Source: Saprospiraceae bacterium (lineage in GTDB: Bacteria; Bacteroidota; Bacteroidia; Chitinophagales; Saprospiraceae). From it: a stretch of 64,000 nucleotides of DNA. Under the pieces are notes generated by a model. It did not search any database, was not told the origin of the DNA, and worked only from the letters and a program-made list of their open reading frames with translations. Every line of letters begins with the position of its first letter. Positions within the stretch are counted from its first letter, which is position 1. A program made the translations under genes and the position numbers. Below, piece after piece: positions 45,756 through 55,047 of this stretch. The DNA is taken from NCBI GenBank assembly GCA_020629035.1, contig JAHDEC010000011.1:55385-119384 (forward strand). Reading direction: 5' to 3'.

Positions 45756-47133
45756 ATGCTGGATTCATGGATATAGCAAAATGTTCTGCTACAAAGGCTT
45801 CTAGCGTTTCAAAAAACTGATGGATATCCTCGGTTGAATTTCCATAATTGATGGTTACTAAACGCACAAACGTATCTCCCTTAAACGAACCATGGCCCAC
45901 CATTAATTTACCATGCTCATATAATGCAGCGCAAATTTCTTCGGGTGCGATATCCTTATAATTAAAACAAACACTCAAGGTGTTTTCATTACTATAAAGT
46001 TTGTAATCTGGATGATTACGGACATAAGCTCGTCCTTCAGCAGCCAAATCAAACTGATGGTCAACTATTTTCTCTAATCCTTTATGACCAACTGATTTCC
46101 ATAGTGTCCACAATTTAAGTCCATCATTTCTTCGACCACATTGGAGAGATACCTTTCCCAAATTGTAATCGTCTTCATCCATCTGGAAAAGATAACTAGC
46201 ATTGTTATCAAAAGATTTAGAAAGATATTCCTTATCCTTTACCATAATAAAAGAACAGGTTAGTGGAGTACCTAGCATTTTATGGGCATTAATACTGAAT
46301 GAATCACTCTTTTCTGCTCCTTTGACTAAATGCTTGTATTTGTTACTCAGAATTACGGAGCCACAATAAGCGCCATCTATATGTAACCAAATATTGTATA
46401 ACTGACAAATATTAGCTATTTCGTCTATGGGGTCGAAAGCACCCATCACGGTGGTTCCAGCCGTAGCATTGACAAAGAAAGGAATGTTTCCTAATTCTAG
46501 ATCATTTTCAATTGCTGCTTGTAATGCCGAAGGTATCATTTCCCCAAGAGCATCTGACTCAATGTATCTTACCTGATCTCTACCTATGCCTATAAAACTT
46601 GCATTTTTTGAAACTGAATAATGAGACTCTTTGGATGTATAGGCGGTTAATGCACTTCTAACGCCCATTTGTCTTATCGTTTCTTGAGCGCGGTCTCTAG
46701 CCATCAAAATGGCCATAAAATTTGTCATTGATCCACCCGAAGCCATCGTACCACCGGCTTTGTCGCCATAAGCTAGTAATTGGTTGAATTGCTTTACAAT
46801 AATTTTTTCAATAGCAACCATAGGACCTGATACCTTATAGGTATGCATGGCATTGTTAAGGACGACGGCTAATAAATCTCCTAATGTAGCTCTGGCGTTA
46901 CGCCCGCCGAATAACTGGTTAAAAAATGATTTAGTAGCTGTACGTGGGGTAAGAAGGATTAAATCTCTTAAAATTTTTGAAAACTCATCATCGGCTGAGC
47001 CTTCATCACTTAGGCTTATATCTATCTTCGACGAAATATCTTTTGGACTGATCGGAGGCAACACTGGGTGTACCTTCTCGTCTTTCAATAACTCATCAGT
47101 TATTTTTCTAAACAGATCTAGTTCAAATTTCAT
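45754..47133 (-). CDS. PLP-dependent group II amino-acid decarboxylase
   Basis: 459 residues from ATG 47133 (MKFELDLFRK); a TTG one codon earlier also fits. Type I-fold PLP enzyme: 'GTMASGGSMTNFMAILMARD' (about 128-147), 'IPFFVNATAGTTVMGAFDPIDEI', the PLP aspartate in 'WLHIDGAYCG' (about 253), and Schiff-base lysine in SINAHKML (about 285). Belongs with glutamate, tyrosine, tryptophan, diaminobutyrate and cysteine-sulfinate decarboxylases; the substrate is not decidable. Its own -7 element is visible upstream. Confidence 0.9.
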   Translation of the reverse strand: MKFELDLFRKITDELLKDEKVHPVLPPISPKDISSKIDISLSDEGSADDEFSKILRDLILLTPRTATKSFFNQLFGGRNARATLGDLLAVVLNNAMHTYKVSGPMVAIEKIIVKQFNQLLAYGDKAGGTMASGGSMTNFMAILMARDRAQETIRQMGVRSALTAYTSKESHYSVSKNASFIGIGRDQVRYIESDALGEMIPSALQAAIENDLELGNIPFFVNATAGTTVMGAFDPIDEIANICQLYNIWLHIDGAYCGSVILSNKYKHLVKGAEKSDSFSINAHKMLGTPLTCSFIMVKDKEYLSKSFDNNASYLFQMDEDDYNLGKVSLQCGRRNDGLKLWTLWKSVGHKGLEKIVDHQFDLAAEGRAYVRNHPDYKLYSNENTLSVCFNYKDIAPEEICAALYEHGKLMVGHGSFKGDTFVRLVTINYGNSTEDIHQFFETLEAFVAEHFAISMNPA

Positions 47134-47158
47134 CAATCAATGATTATCGTTTGTCTCG

Positions 47159-47166
47159 CAAACATA
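47159..47166 (-). promoter_or_regulatory. -7 element of the decarboxylase gene
   Basis: On the minus strand TATGTTTG, an exact TAnnTTTG match, 25 nt before the ATG at 47133. The -33 region (TTTTAATAG about 20 nt upstream) is a poor match. Confidence 0.5.
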
Positions 47167-47177
47167 GCTTTTTTGTA

Positions 47178-48239
47178 TTAAACTCTATTAAAAAACATGT
47201 CTACAAAATTCATTCTTATTCCTAAATGATTGGTGCCACCTTCTAAATGATAAAGGGCAACACCATAATCAATTTTTATCTTTTTAATATTTATCCCAAA
47301 GCCAAAAGAGAATCCGGCTAAACTGTTAAGCGACTCTACTGATAATTCGCCTTTTCTTAGATGATTATATCCTACTCTCAATCTAATTTGATCACGTTTT
47401 CCAAGTAAGAATTCACCATTAATGATAATATGTCTAAAGAAATTATCAAGTGAAACGATAAAAGGCCTTTCTTCAATGACATTTCCAAAAATATCTGTAG
47501 GTAAATTGGCTGGATCACTGTATCTCAAATTCCATTGTTGCAAATTATGGGCAATGATCGAATATCTAAATGGTAGATATTTTAATTCATTTGAAAAACC
47601 AATTTGTATATCTTGTCTTAAGTCATCTTTTGTTTCGTAAAAGGGACTAAGTTGAGTACCAATGTTTTTCCAAACAGCACCAAACTCATAGCTTTTTTCA
47701 GGATTCCGATAGTGTACACCTAGATCAGTAGACAAAGCAAAAGAACCATATTCTGCATAGCTAGCATTCAAAGCTCTTACATTGATGCCTAGACTAATTC
47801 TTTGATTTATTTGTTTTGCGGCACCTATTGTAAAAGCGACTTCGGAAGCATCAAAGTTTCCCTGTCTTTGTCCAAAAATATCTGCTCGCACAAATTCGCC
47901 ATAATCTACATATTGAGCTGAAGCATGTAGACTTAAACCTAAACTATCTAAGTGATAACCGTATGAAGTATAACCATAGTTGATTCCAGCAAAATGAAAT
48001 TCATGATTTATGGATAATTGGTTATGAGAAGTTTTATTTAATAATGCGGGATTAATGGCGGCAAGTGCTACGTCATCATCCTGAACAGAAACTAATGATC
48101 CACCCATGGCAGTGAGTCTAGGGTTAGCCGGAAGATGCACAAAGTCAAAAACTTTTGCTACACCTAGTTGTGCAAATATCTCGCAAGGAAACAGTAATGC
48201 AAGACAAACTATAATCGCAAGTCCCTTAGTTTTTTTCAT
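47178..48239 (-). CDS. porQ: PorQ-like type IX secretion outer-membrane protein
   Basis: 353 residues. Signal peptide (about 1-23), then a FadL/PorV-type outer-membrane barrel: 'FDFVHLPANPRLTAMGGSLVSVQDDDVALAAINPALL' is the usual opening of PorQ/PorV, then amphipathic strands and a final aromatic-rich end. PorQ is an accessory component of type IX secretion in Bacteroidota. This fits the T9SS sorting domain in the cargo ending at 38922. It overlaps the upstream MORN lipoprotein gene by 14 bp. Confidence 0.85.
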   Translation of the reverse strand: MKKTKGLAIIVCLALLFPCEIFAQLGVAKVFDFVHLPANPRLTAMGGSLVSVQDDDVALAAINPALLNKTSHNQLSINHEFHFAGINYGYTSYGYHLDSLGLSLHASAQYVDYGEFVRADIFGQRQGNFDASEVAFTIGAAKQINQRISLGINVRALNASYAEYGSFALSTDLGVHYRNPEKSYEFGAVWKNIGTQLSPFYETKDDLRQDIQIGFSNELKYLPFRYSIIAHNLQQWNLRYSDPANLPTDIFGNVIEERPFIVSLDNFFRHIIINGEFLLGKRDQIRLRVGYNHLRKGELSVESLNSLAGFSFGFGINIKKIKIDYGVALYHLEGGTNHLGIRMNFVDMFFNRV

Positions 48240-48870
48240 GAGTTAGTTTGATTTTCTCAGGTATGATGTCTCCTTTTTCCTTAGTCCATATGGTCTGGCA
48301 AACTGCAAAACTGTCACACATCATTTTTTTGATAAGTTCTCCTTGTTCATCAAATTGCTTTAGCTCGCCAAACTCGTTTTCACCATTCAAATACTCTCCT
48401 TGCCACTGGATTTTTCCATTTTGATAGTATTCCTTGAAGGGTCCATTCTCAGCATTATTACTCATAGTAATTTCCTCCATTAAATCGCCAGTCTCAAAGT
48501 ATCGTTTGAGGATTCCCTCCATCTTACCATCTATATAATTTACCTCAACGCTCAGTTTTCCGCTTTCATAAAAAACTTGGTAAGGTCCATCTATAACATG
48601 ATTTTTATAGTTTTCTATTATTTCTTTGTTTCCACTCTTAAAAAATATGGTTCTAATTCCATCTAATTTTCCATCAATGTAGTGCTCCTCGGTTTCTAAT
48701 TCACCTGATGAAAAATAAGTCATTGAAATTCCGTCTTTATTGCCTTCTTTATTGACTTGATATTTTTCTACAATATTTCCTTCGTCATTTTTAACCTCGA
48801 TATACTTGTTGTTGAAACAGGCATTGAACAAAAAAACAAGGCTAATAAAAAGTAGAAATCTTGTGTACAT
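48226..48870 (-). CDS. MORN-repeat lipoprotein (YwqK-like)
   Basis: About 214 residues from ATG 48870 (MYTRFLLFIS), which gives a lipoprotein signal ending 'VFLFNAC'; the ATG at 48900 is upstream of it. At least five MORN-like repeats of about 23 residues follow, each with the pattern Y-x-x-G-x-L-x-x-E-x-x-Y-x-x-G-x-x-x-G (e.g. 'YFSSGELETEEHYIDGKLDG'). Such repeats form beta-hairpin arrays on the cell surface. Coupled with porQ by overlap; a role with secretion is possible but unproven. Confidence 0.82.
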   Translation of the reverse strand: MYTRFLLFISLVFLFNACFNNKYIEVKNDEGNIVEKYQVNKEGNKDGISMTYFSSGELETEEHYIDGKLDGIRTIFFKSGNKEIIENYKNHVIDGPYQVFYESGKLSVEVNYIDGKMEGILKRYFETGDLMEEITMSNNAENGPFKEYYQNGKIQWQGEYLNGENEFGELKQFDEQGELIKKMMCDSFAVCQTIWTKEKGDIIPEKIKLTHEKN

Positions 48871-48934
48871 AGTTACTTGAGAAAATAGATAAGTAATCAT
48901 TGAACGAAATTAGTTAAGAAAGATTTTAGATGAA

Positions 48935-48971
48935 TAAAAAAAAGCCAGTTCATGTTTATGAACTGACTTTT
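48935..48971 (-). terminator. intrinsic terminator of the PpiD-like gene
   Basis: On the minus strand the stem AAAGTCAGTTCAT / ATGAACTGGCTTT (one mismatch, short loop) is followed by a run of eight T. It lies 43 nt after the stop of the peptidyl-prolyl isomerase gene. Confidence 0.8.
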
Positions 48972-49013
48972 ATATGACTTTACACCATTATTATTGAATG
49001 GTTACTTTCAAAT

Positions 49014-51128
49014 TTAAAAGAAGGTAGCTCTGTCATCACTGATATCTGCACCTTTCTTTAATGATTCTATCAGTTTTACATTAATGGCAGATCGTGTTGC
49101 TTGATTTGCATTTTGCATAACAAACGGAAGGTTAGAAGCTTCTCCAGCCTCAGACTTGCTTCTTGGACTTACCAAGAACAAACCACTTGTACCTACAATC
49201 GGTTTTGAAACGCTTTGTACTGGCAATGCAAAAGCAGAAGCAATTACATCAGGTTCGTTTCCAACACCAGGTATAAAACCACTTTTAAGTGATACATCTG
49301 TTGCTTCTTGAACCTCAACTTCATATTGTGTAGCTAACTCTTGTAGACTTGAAACATTTAGGCTAGCAGCTAATGCTTTAGCTTTCATTTGATTTGCTAC
49401 TGCCGTTTCGACAGTTGATCTTGCAGTCGAAGCAGATTGTAACCCTGCTGGCTCAACAGCTTTTAGGGTAGTAACTACGTATTTATTAGTATAGTAATTT
49501 ACCGGGTCATCGTAGCTGTATACATCTGGTCCAACATCTCCCACTTCAGTACTTTCATCAAAAGCCCATTTAATCATATCTCTAGAAGATTGGCCTACCC
49601 CTAATGTTCCGACTGTGTAATCATTAATCGAAAAGCCGTTTGAAGACTCGAAAGAAACATCTTTATCTGCAACGGCAGCTCTTAAAGTTGATATATCTCT
49701 GTTTTCGCTTACCAAATCAGCTACGATATCGTAATATTCATTTTGAGTATCTTCAGAAGGCACGATGGTCGATGCAATCGATGCAATTTTGTACTTAGGA
49801 TCTCTAGTTCTAAATGTTTGATTCTGGATTTCAATTAGATGAACACCAAACTGAGAAACTACAGAGTAGTAATTTCCTGGCTTACCTGTCATAAAGCAAA
49901 CTTCATTAAATTCTGGCACCATTCTACCTTGTCCAAATTCTCCAAGTTCTCCACCTTTTGCAGCAGATCCTTGATCCTGACTATGTTCTTTAGCCATTTC
50001 TGAGAAAGAAGCGCCTCTCTTTAATTCAGTGATTAAACTGTCCACATAACTTTGAGCAGCCGCTAACTGTGTTTTGTTTGTTCTATCTGCGTTTCTTAAA
50101 ATATGTCTTGCTTCCACCGTGTCTGGAATAACACGCTTATCCACCATTTTAACCATTGAATACGTATTGTTATCGAAGTAAGGACCATATACGTCTCCAA
50201 TCGCTAGATTCTTAATTGATTCTTTAGCAACGGCTGGTAATTGAGATTCATTGAAAAAGAAATTTGCAAAACCACCTCCATTATTTACAGCAAATAAAGA
50301 ATCATCTTCTGAATCCTTAAACTTTGTAGCAAGTAAAGTAGCAGCTTCAAGTTGTGCAGTTGAGTCCGCTTTGGAAGGAACAACATCATAAACTATGTAT
50401 TCTAATACTCTAGTTTCTTCTTCGTTAGTAAACCTGTCTTTATTTTCCTTTAAGTAAGCAGTTATATCTGCATCGGTCACCTCTACATCACTCGTCATTT
50501 TGTCAAATGGAATTTTGACATAACTGAAGTCTGTTTTAGTATTGTCTTCTTTGTAACTTTCTTTAGCCATCCATTGTGGCATGTATATCCCTTTTGAAAC
50601 CATGTTGTTCAACTTGGTTTGTAATCGGCTTTTGGTGATTTGCTTTTGTTGCTCTTTCCAATAAGCTTCAAAATCAGGATTTAATTCTTCATCATTTTCC
50701 AAAGCTGTTTTGAAAGTGTTTAACTGAGCACGATCTACTTGACCAGTTTGTGGGTTTGTCCAATTTTGTCTAATTATTGGTGACATGTTTTGTCCAAACT
50801 GTAATTCATTCATCTCTTCCTCGCTAATCATCAATCCTAGACCTTCAGCCTCTTTTTGAATTAAATTATCTTCTACATAGAAATCCCAGATGGCTTTTCT
50901 TTTAGAAAAAACATCTGAAGTATTAGATCTATAGTAAGCTGATTCAGTACGCTGGAAATCTGCATAGTCAATTTTTTCACCATTTATTTCACCCATGGTT
51001 AAACTACCAGGACCACCACCACGATTACCCGCTGAGGTCATGTCCATTAAGATAAATGCAGATAGGGCTAAACCTACCAATATAAGTACGAACCAAAAGT
51101 TTTTTCTAATCTTACCAATTATTGCCAT
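49014..51128 (-). CDS. PpiD/SurA-like periplasmic peptidyl-prolyl isomerase
   Basis: 704 residues. N-terminal membrane anchor (about 11-31) in 'KNFWFVLILVGLALSAFILM', a SurA-N-like helical chaperone region (about 45-240), a parvulin domain at about 338-438 ('VEARHILRN', 'GASFSEMAKEHSQDQGSAAKGGELGEFGQGRMVPEFNEVCF', 'GVHLIEIQ'), and a second, weaker PpiC-like C-terminal part (about 470-690). Folds outer-membrane and secreted proteins, anchored to the inner membrane. A strong own promoter and terminator make it monocistronic. Confidence 0.92.
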   Translation of the reverse strand: MAIIGKIRKNFWFVLILVGLALSAFILMDMTSAGNRGGGPGSLTMGEINGEKIDYADFQRTESAYYRSNTSDVFSKRKAIWDFYVEDNLIQKEAEGLGLMISEEEMNELQFGQNMSPIIRQNWTNPQTGQVDRAQLNTFKTALENDEELNPDFEAYWKEQQKQITKSRLQTKLNNMVSKGIYMPQWMAKESYKEDNTKTDFSYVKIPFDKMTSDVEVTDADITAYLKENKDRFTNEEETRVLEYIVYDVVPSKADSTAQLEAATLLATKFKDSEDDSLFAVNNGGGFANFFFNESQLPAVAKESIKNLAIGDVYGPYFDNNTYSMVKMVDKRVIPDTVEARHILRNADRTNKTQLAAAQSYVDSLITELKRGASFSEMAKEHSQDQGSAAKGGELGEFGQGRMVPEFNEVCFMTGKPGNYYSVVSQFGVHLIEIQNQTFRTRDPKYKIASIASTIVPSEDTQNEYYDIVADLVSENRDISTLRAAVADKDVSFESSNGFSINDYTVGTLGVGQSSRDMIKWAFDESTEVGDVGPDVYSYDDPVNYYTNKYVVTTLKAVEPAGLQSASTARSTVETAVANQMKAKALAASLNVSSLQELATQYEVEVQEATDVSLKSGFIPGVGNEPDVIASAFALPVQSVSKPIVGTSGLFLVSPRSKSEAGEASNLPFVMQNANQATRSAINVKLIESLKKGADISDDRATFF

Positions 51129-51174
51129 CCTTCTCTTTTATTTATGGATTAATGCTGCTTATGTAAAAGCTGTG

Positions 51175-51205
51175 CAAAGGTACTACCTTTCGGCTTATTT
51201 TCAAA
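51175..51205 (-). promoter_or_regulatory. promoter of the PpiD-like gene
   Basis: On the minus strand TTTG (51205-51202), 19 nt, TACCTTTG (51182-51175): exact match to TTTG-N19-TAnnTTTG, 47 nt before the start codon. Confidence 0.8.
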
Positions 51206-51363
51206 TAAAACGAGGTCTAGTTAATCATAGCTAGTTAATAAGGATAATTAAAGTGAATTTCTACTATGGGTAGGCTTTGCAGCTTATTGTTGGCACAGCA
51301 TTTGCACATCATTTTTTGAGATTGAGTTTTGCCTAAATTCAATGGTTCTTTAAAAGCTTAGTG

Positions 51364-51393
51364 ACCGTCTCAAGCCCTTGAGACGGTTTTTTT
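51364..51393 (+). terminator. strong plus-strand terminator with no known plus-strand gene
   Basis: ACCGTCTCAAG (51364-51374) and CTTGAGACGGT (51377-51387) form an almost perfect GC-rich stem, followed by seven T (51387-51393). On the minus strand the hairpin is followed by TCACTAAGC, without a T tract, so it is not a good terminator for uvrA. No plus-strand gene is known upstream; see findings. Confidence 0.75.
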
Positions 51394-54217
51394 ATGCCTT
51401 CATTTCAAGTTTTAGGAATTTTGCGGTATGTCCCGTTGATTTTTTTATCATTTTTTCGGGAGAACCTTGGAAGACTATTTCGCCACCATCACGACCAGCT
51501 TCAGGCCCAATATCAATGATATGATCAGCCACTTTGATGATATCCATGTTGTGTTCTATGATGATGATACTATTGCCTTTATCGACGAGTTTGTTGAGCA
51601 CATTAATGAGGTGTTTTATATCCTCGAAATGCAGACCAGTACTTGGCTCATCTAAAATATATAAGGTATTTCCAGTCGCCTTTTTTGACAATTCTTCTGA
51701 AAGTTTTATTCGTTGAGCTTCGCCTCCGGATAAGGTTGTTGCTTGTTGCCCGAGGGTAATGTAACCGAGTCCAACACTTTGTATGGTTTTTAGCTTTCGG
51801 TTAATCTTAGGTATATGTTCGAAAAACGGCACGGCTTCTGAAATTCTCATATTTAAGACATCCGAAATGGACTTACCTTTAAACAGTATTTCTAAAGTTT
51901 CTCGATTGTACCTTTTTCCTTGACACGTTTCACAATCTACATAGACATCTGGCAGAAAATTCATTTCGATAACTCGCTTTCCTCCTCCTCCACAAGTTTC
52001 ACAGCGACCTCCTTTTACATTGAACGAAAATCTTCCTGCTTTGTATCCGCGAATTTTTGACTCTGGGTGGCTAGCAAATAGATTTCTAATATCGGTAAAT
52101 ACGCCGGTATACGTTGCTGGATTACTCCTAGGCGTCCTTCCAATCGGGCTTTGATCTATTTCTATAATTTTATCAATTTCATCCAAACCTTTAATCGTCT
52201 GGTAGGTCAAAGGTCTTTTTAAACTTTTATATAAATGACTACGAAGAATAGGGTATAGTGTTTCATTTATTAGGCTTGACTTTCCGCTACCAGATACACC
52301 GGTTACACAAACTAAAGTGCCTAATGGAATCTTTAGATCCACCTTTTTTAAGTTATGGCCTTCTGCTCCTTTTAACACCAGATGTTTTCCATTTCCCTTT
52401 CTACGCTTTTTCGGTATTTCGATACTTACTTCTTCATTGAGATATTTTGCGGTAATTCCTGTTCCATTTTTAAAACTAGCAGGGATTCCTTCATCGATTA
52501 TTGCTCCTCCTGCGTCTCCTGCACCTGGACCTAAATCTATCAAATAATCGGAGGCTAACATGATATCTTTGTCATGCTCCACCACAATTACGGTATTTCC
52601 AATCGTGGTTAAATTGCTAAGTGCCTCGATGAGTTTTTGGTTGTCTCTCTGGTGAAGTCCAATGCTGGGTTCGTCTAAAATATAAGTCACTCCAGTTAAT
52701 TGAGAACCTATTTGTGTAGCTAATCTTGTTCGTTGTGACTCGCCACCAGATAGTGTTCGAGTGGATCGGTTGAGCGATAAATAATTTAAGCCTACATCCA
52801 ATAAAAATTGAAGCCTCAGCCTAATTTCTTTAAGTACATCCTTCGCAATTTCTTTTTGCTTATTACTAAGATGCTGGTCAATCTGGTCAAACCATTCAGC
52901 TAAAGTTTCAAGATCCATGTGAGCCAATTCACCGATATGTTTATCAGCCAATTTATAGAATCTCGATTCTTTCTTAATTCTATATCCTTCGCATGATGGG
53001 CAAGTCTTTATGGATAAAAATTCTTCCGCCCATTGCCTGATTTTTTCTGAAGTGGATTCTTTATACCACCTTTCAAGCATGTTTACAATTCCCTCTCTTT
53101 CTAAATCATAAATAAAGTCATGCTTGCTGTATTTAAAACGTTTATCCTGATTCTTTTCAGACCCGAAAAGGATGATTTGTAAAGCCTCTTCAGGGATTTC
53201 TTTGATGGGAGTAGAAAATGTGAATTTATAATCGCTAGCAATTTTTCTTAGTTGAGTAAAGCTTGTGTTTTGTCTTACTTCTCCAAAAGGCGCAATCCCT
53301 GTTTGATTGATGGTTTTGCTATCATCTGGAATGACCTTCTCCATATCTACTGTATTAACCACACCTAGACCTTTACATTCTGGACAAGTTCCATAAGGTG
53401 AATTAAATGAGAAAGAGTTAGGTGAAGGTTCCTCGTAGGAAACGCCAGATTCAGGATCCATCAGATGTTTGCTGAAGGTTTTTAACTCGTCTTTATCTGT
53501 ATCTAATATCAAGATGAAAGAGTGTCCAGATTTTAATGCAATGCGTATTGAATCCGCTAAACGATCTCTTTTTTCTTGGGTGACTTTTATCCTATCAATG
53601 ACGATTTCTATATCGTGGGTTTTATAGCGATCTAGTTTGAGACCTGGTTTTAGGTCTACAATTTCTCCGTCTACTCTTACTTTGGAGTATCCTTTTTTGC
53701 GTGTTTGCTCGAATAATTCTCGATAGTGCCCTTTTCTGCCCCTAACGACTGGAGCAAGGATAGCAATTTTCCGATCTAGATAGGTCTCTAATATTTTGTC
53801 AATGATTTGAACCTCACTGTATTTGACCATTTTATTCCCATTTATATGAGAGTAGGCTTCACCAATTCTGGCATAGAGAAGCCTTAGAAAGTCATAGATT
53901 TCGGTAGTTGTTCCCACCGTACTTCTAGGGTTCCAAGCAGTTGTTTTTTGTTCAATGGAAATGACCGGACTTAAGCCCTCCACTTTATCCACATCTGGCC
54001 GCTCCATTTTGCCTAAAAACTGTCGAGCATAAGCTGAAAATGTTTCCATGTACCTTCGTTGGCCTTCTGCATAAATAGTATCAAATGCCAGGGAGGATTT
54101 GCCACTTCCGCTTAGCCCAGTAATAACTACTAGTTGGTTTTTAGGGATTTTTACGTCTATATCCTTGAGGTTGTTTTCTCTAGCTCCGATGACGTGTATA
54201 AACTGATCTTTTTTCAA
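51392..54217 (-). CDS. uvrA: excinuclease ABC subunit A
   Basis: About 941 residues. DNA-damage recognition ATPase of nucleotide-excision repair. Two ABC modules: Walker A 'GLSGSGKSSLAFDT' near the N-terminus and 'GVSGSGKSSLINE' in the second half, signature 'TLSGGESQRTRLA' and 'TLSGGEAQRIKLSEEL', Walker B 'YILDEPSIGLH' and 'YILDEPSTGLH'. Zinc modules: 'CPECKGLG' with 'CPSCEGYR' and 'CETCGGGG' with 'CETCQGKR'. I place the start at TTG 54217, whose TTGA overlaps the pnp stop; it gives the usual opening 'KKDQFIHVIGARENNLKDI'. An in-frame ATG at 54265 would add 16 unusual residues and a 52-bp overlap. Confidence 0.95.
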   Translation of the reverse strand: MKKDQFIHVIGARENNLKDIDVKIPKNQLVVITGLSGSGKSSLAFDTIYAEGQRRYMETFSAYARQFLGKMERPDVDKVEGLSPVISIEQKTTAWNPRSTVGTTTEIYDFLRLLYARIGEAYSHINGNKMVKYSEVQIIDKILETYLDRKIAILAPVVRGRKGHYRELFEQTRKKGYSKVRVDGEIVDLKPGLKLDRYKTHDIEIVIDRIKVTQEKRDRLADSIRIALKSGHSFILILDTDKDELKTFSKHLMDPESGVSYEEPSPNSFSFNSPYGTCPECKGLGVVNTVDMEKVIPDDSKTINQTGIAPFGEVRQNTSFTQLRKIASDYKFTFSTPIKEIPEEALQIILFGSEKNQDKRFKYSKHDFIYDLEREGIVNMLERWYKESTSEKIRQWAEEFLSIKTCPSCEGYRIKKESRFYKLADKHIGELAHMDLETLAEWFDQIDQHLSNKQKEIAKDVLKEIRLRLQFLLDVGLNYLSLNRSTRTLSGGESQRTRLATQIGSQLTGVTYILDEPSIGLHQRDNQKLIEALSNLTTIGNTVIVVEHDKDIMLASDYLIDLGPGAGDAGGAIIDEGIPASFKNGTGITAKYLNEEVSIEIPKKRRKGNGKHLVLKGAEGHNLKKVDLKIPLGTLVCVTGVSGSGKSSLINETLYPILRSHLYKSLKRPLTYQTIKGLDEIDKIIEIDQSPIGRTPRSNPATYTGVFTDIRNLFASHPESKIRGYKAGRFSFNVKGGRCETCGGGGKRVIEMNFLPDVYVDCETCQGKRYNRETLEILFKGKSISDVLNMRISEAVPFFEHIPKINRKLKTIQSVGLGYITLGQQATTLSGGEAQRIKLSEELSKKATGNTLYILDEPSTGLHFEDIKHLINVLNKLVDKGNSIIIIEHNMDIIKVADHIIDIGPEAGRDGGEIVFQGSPEKMIKKSTGHTAKFLKLEMKA

Positions 54218-55047
54218 TGAGTTGTAGGTATTTGCTTGATGATTTGGGACAATAAATGTAAGCATTTAGTTTCAGCTTTCTGTACAACTTTTATGACAGC
54301 TTCTAAGCTTGTGGATTTTATGTTATCTGGATTAAAAACATTGGTCACTATCGAAAAAGCTAGGACAGGTATTTCCGCATGAACGGCCACGATAACTTCT
54401 GGTACGGTCGACATCCCTATCAGATCAGCACCCATGTTTTTAAAAAATGTGTATTCAGCAGGTGTTTCTAATGATGGTCCTTGCAAGCCAAGATAAACGC
54501 CTTCTTGATGTTTTATTGCTTGCTCGGCAAAAACTTGTTTAGCGATGCTTCTTAAGGATCTATCATAAGCTTCAGACATGTCCGGAAAGCGCAAGCCTAG
54601 TCGATCATCATTCTCTCCACGCAAGGGATTGAATGGCATAAAATTTATGTGGTCTTTTATGATTACCAGATCTCCCTCGACGTATGATGGATTTACTCCG
54701 CCAGCAGCATTGGACAAACAAACCATACTAGCTTTAAGGCTCTTTAAGACTCTGATCGGGAAAGTGATTTCATCAGGAGAATAGCCTTCATAATAGTGAA
54801 ATCTTCCTGCAAAACAAAGTACTTTCTTTCCATGCAACATACCATAAATACAATAACTTTTGTGTCCTTCGACGGTGCTCAAAGGGAAGTGAGGAATGTC
54901 TTTATAGGCTATAGTTACAGCGTTTTCTAAAGCTGAAGGAAAATTCGTTAATCCAGTGCCTAAAATGATACCAAAATCTATTTGGTCGAGTTTCAATGTT
55001 GTTTGCAGATATTGACTAGCTTCTCGAATTTTATCAAACAACTCCAT
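54214..55047 (-). CDS. punA: purine-nucleoside phosphorylase
   Basis: 277 residues, trimeric PNP family. Seen: 'IDFGIILGTGLTNFPSALEN', 'VEGHKSYCIYGMLHGKKVLCFAGRFHYYEGYS' (phosphate and His region), 'LSNAAGGVNPSYVEGDLVIIKDHINF', 'QGPSLETPAEYTFFKNMGADLIGMSTVPEVI' and 'AFSIVTNVF'. Splits inosine, guanosine or related nucleosides with phosphate. It shares TAATG with the mqnC stop; co-transcription with a futalosine-pathway gene is notable, since that pathway also needs a nucleoside-cleaving step. Confidence 0.93.
   Translation of the reverse strand: MELFDKIREASQYLQTTLKLDQIDFGIILGTGLTNFPSALENAVTIAYKDIPHFPLSTVEGHKSYCIYGMLHGKKVLCFAGRFHYYEGYSPDEITFPIRVLKSLKASMVCLSNAAGGVNPSYVEGDLVIIKDHINFMPFNPLRGENDDRLGLRFPDMSEAYDRSLRSIAKQVFAEQAIKHQEGVYLGLQGPSLETPAEYTFFKNMGADLIGMSTVPEVIVAVHAEIPVLAFSIVTNVFNPDNIKSTSLEAVIKVVQKAETKCLHLLSQIIKQIPTTH

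Noticed and set aside
51467..51716. Plus-strand open frames inside uvrA
   Set aside because: Shadows of a highly conserved gene on the other strand; codon pattern follows uvrA.
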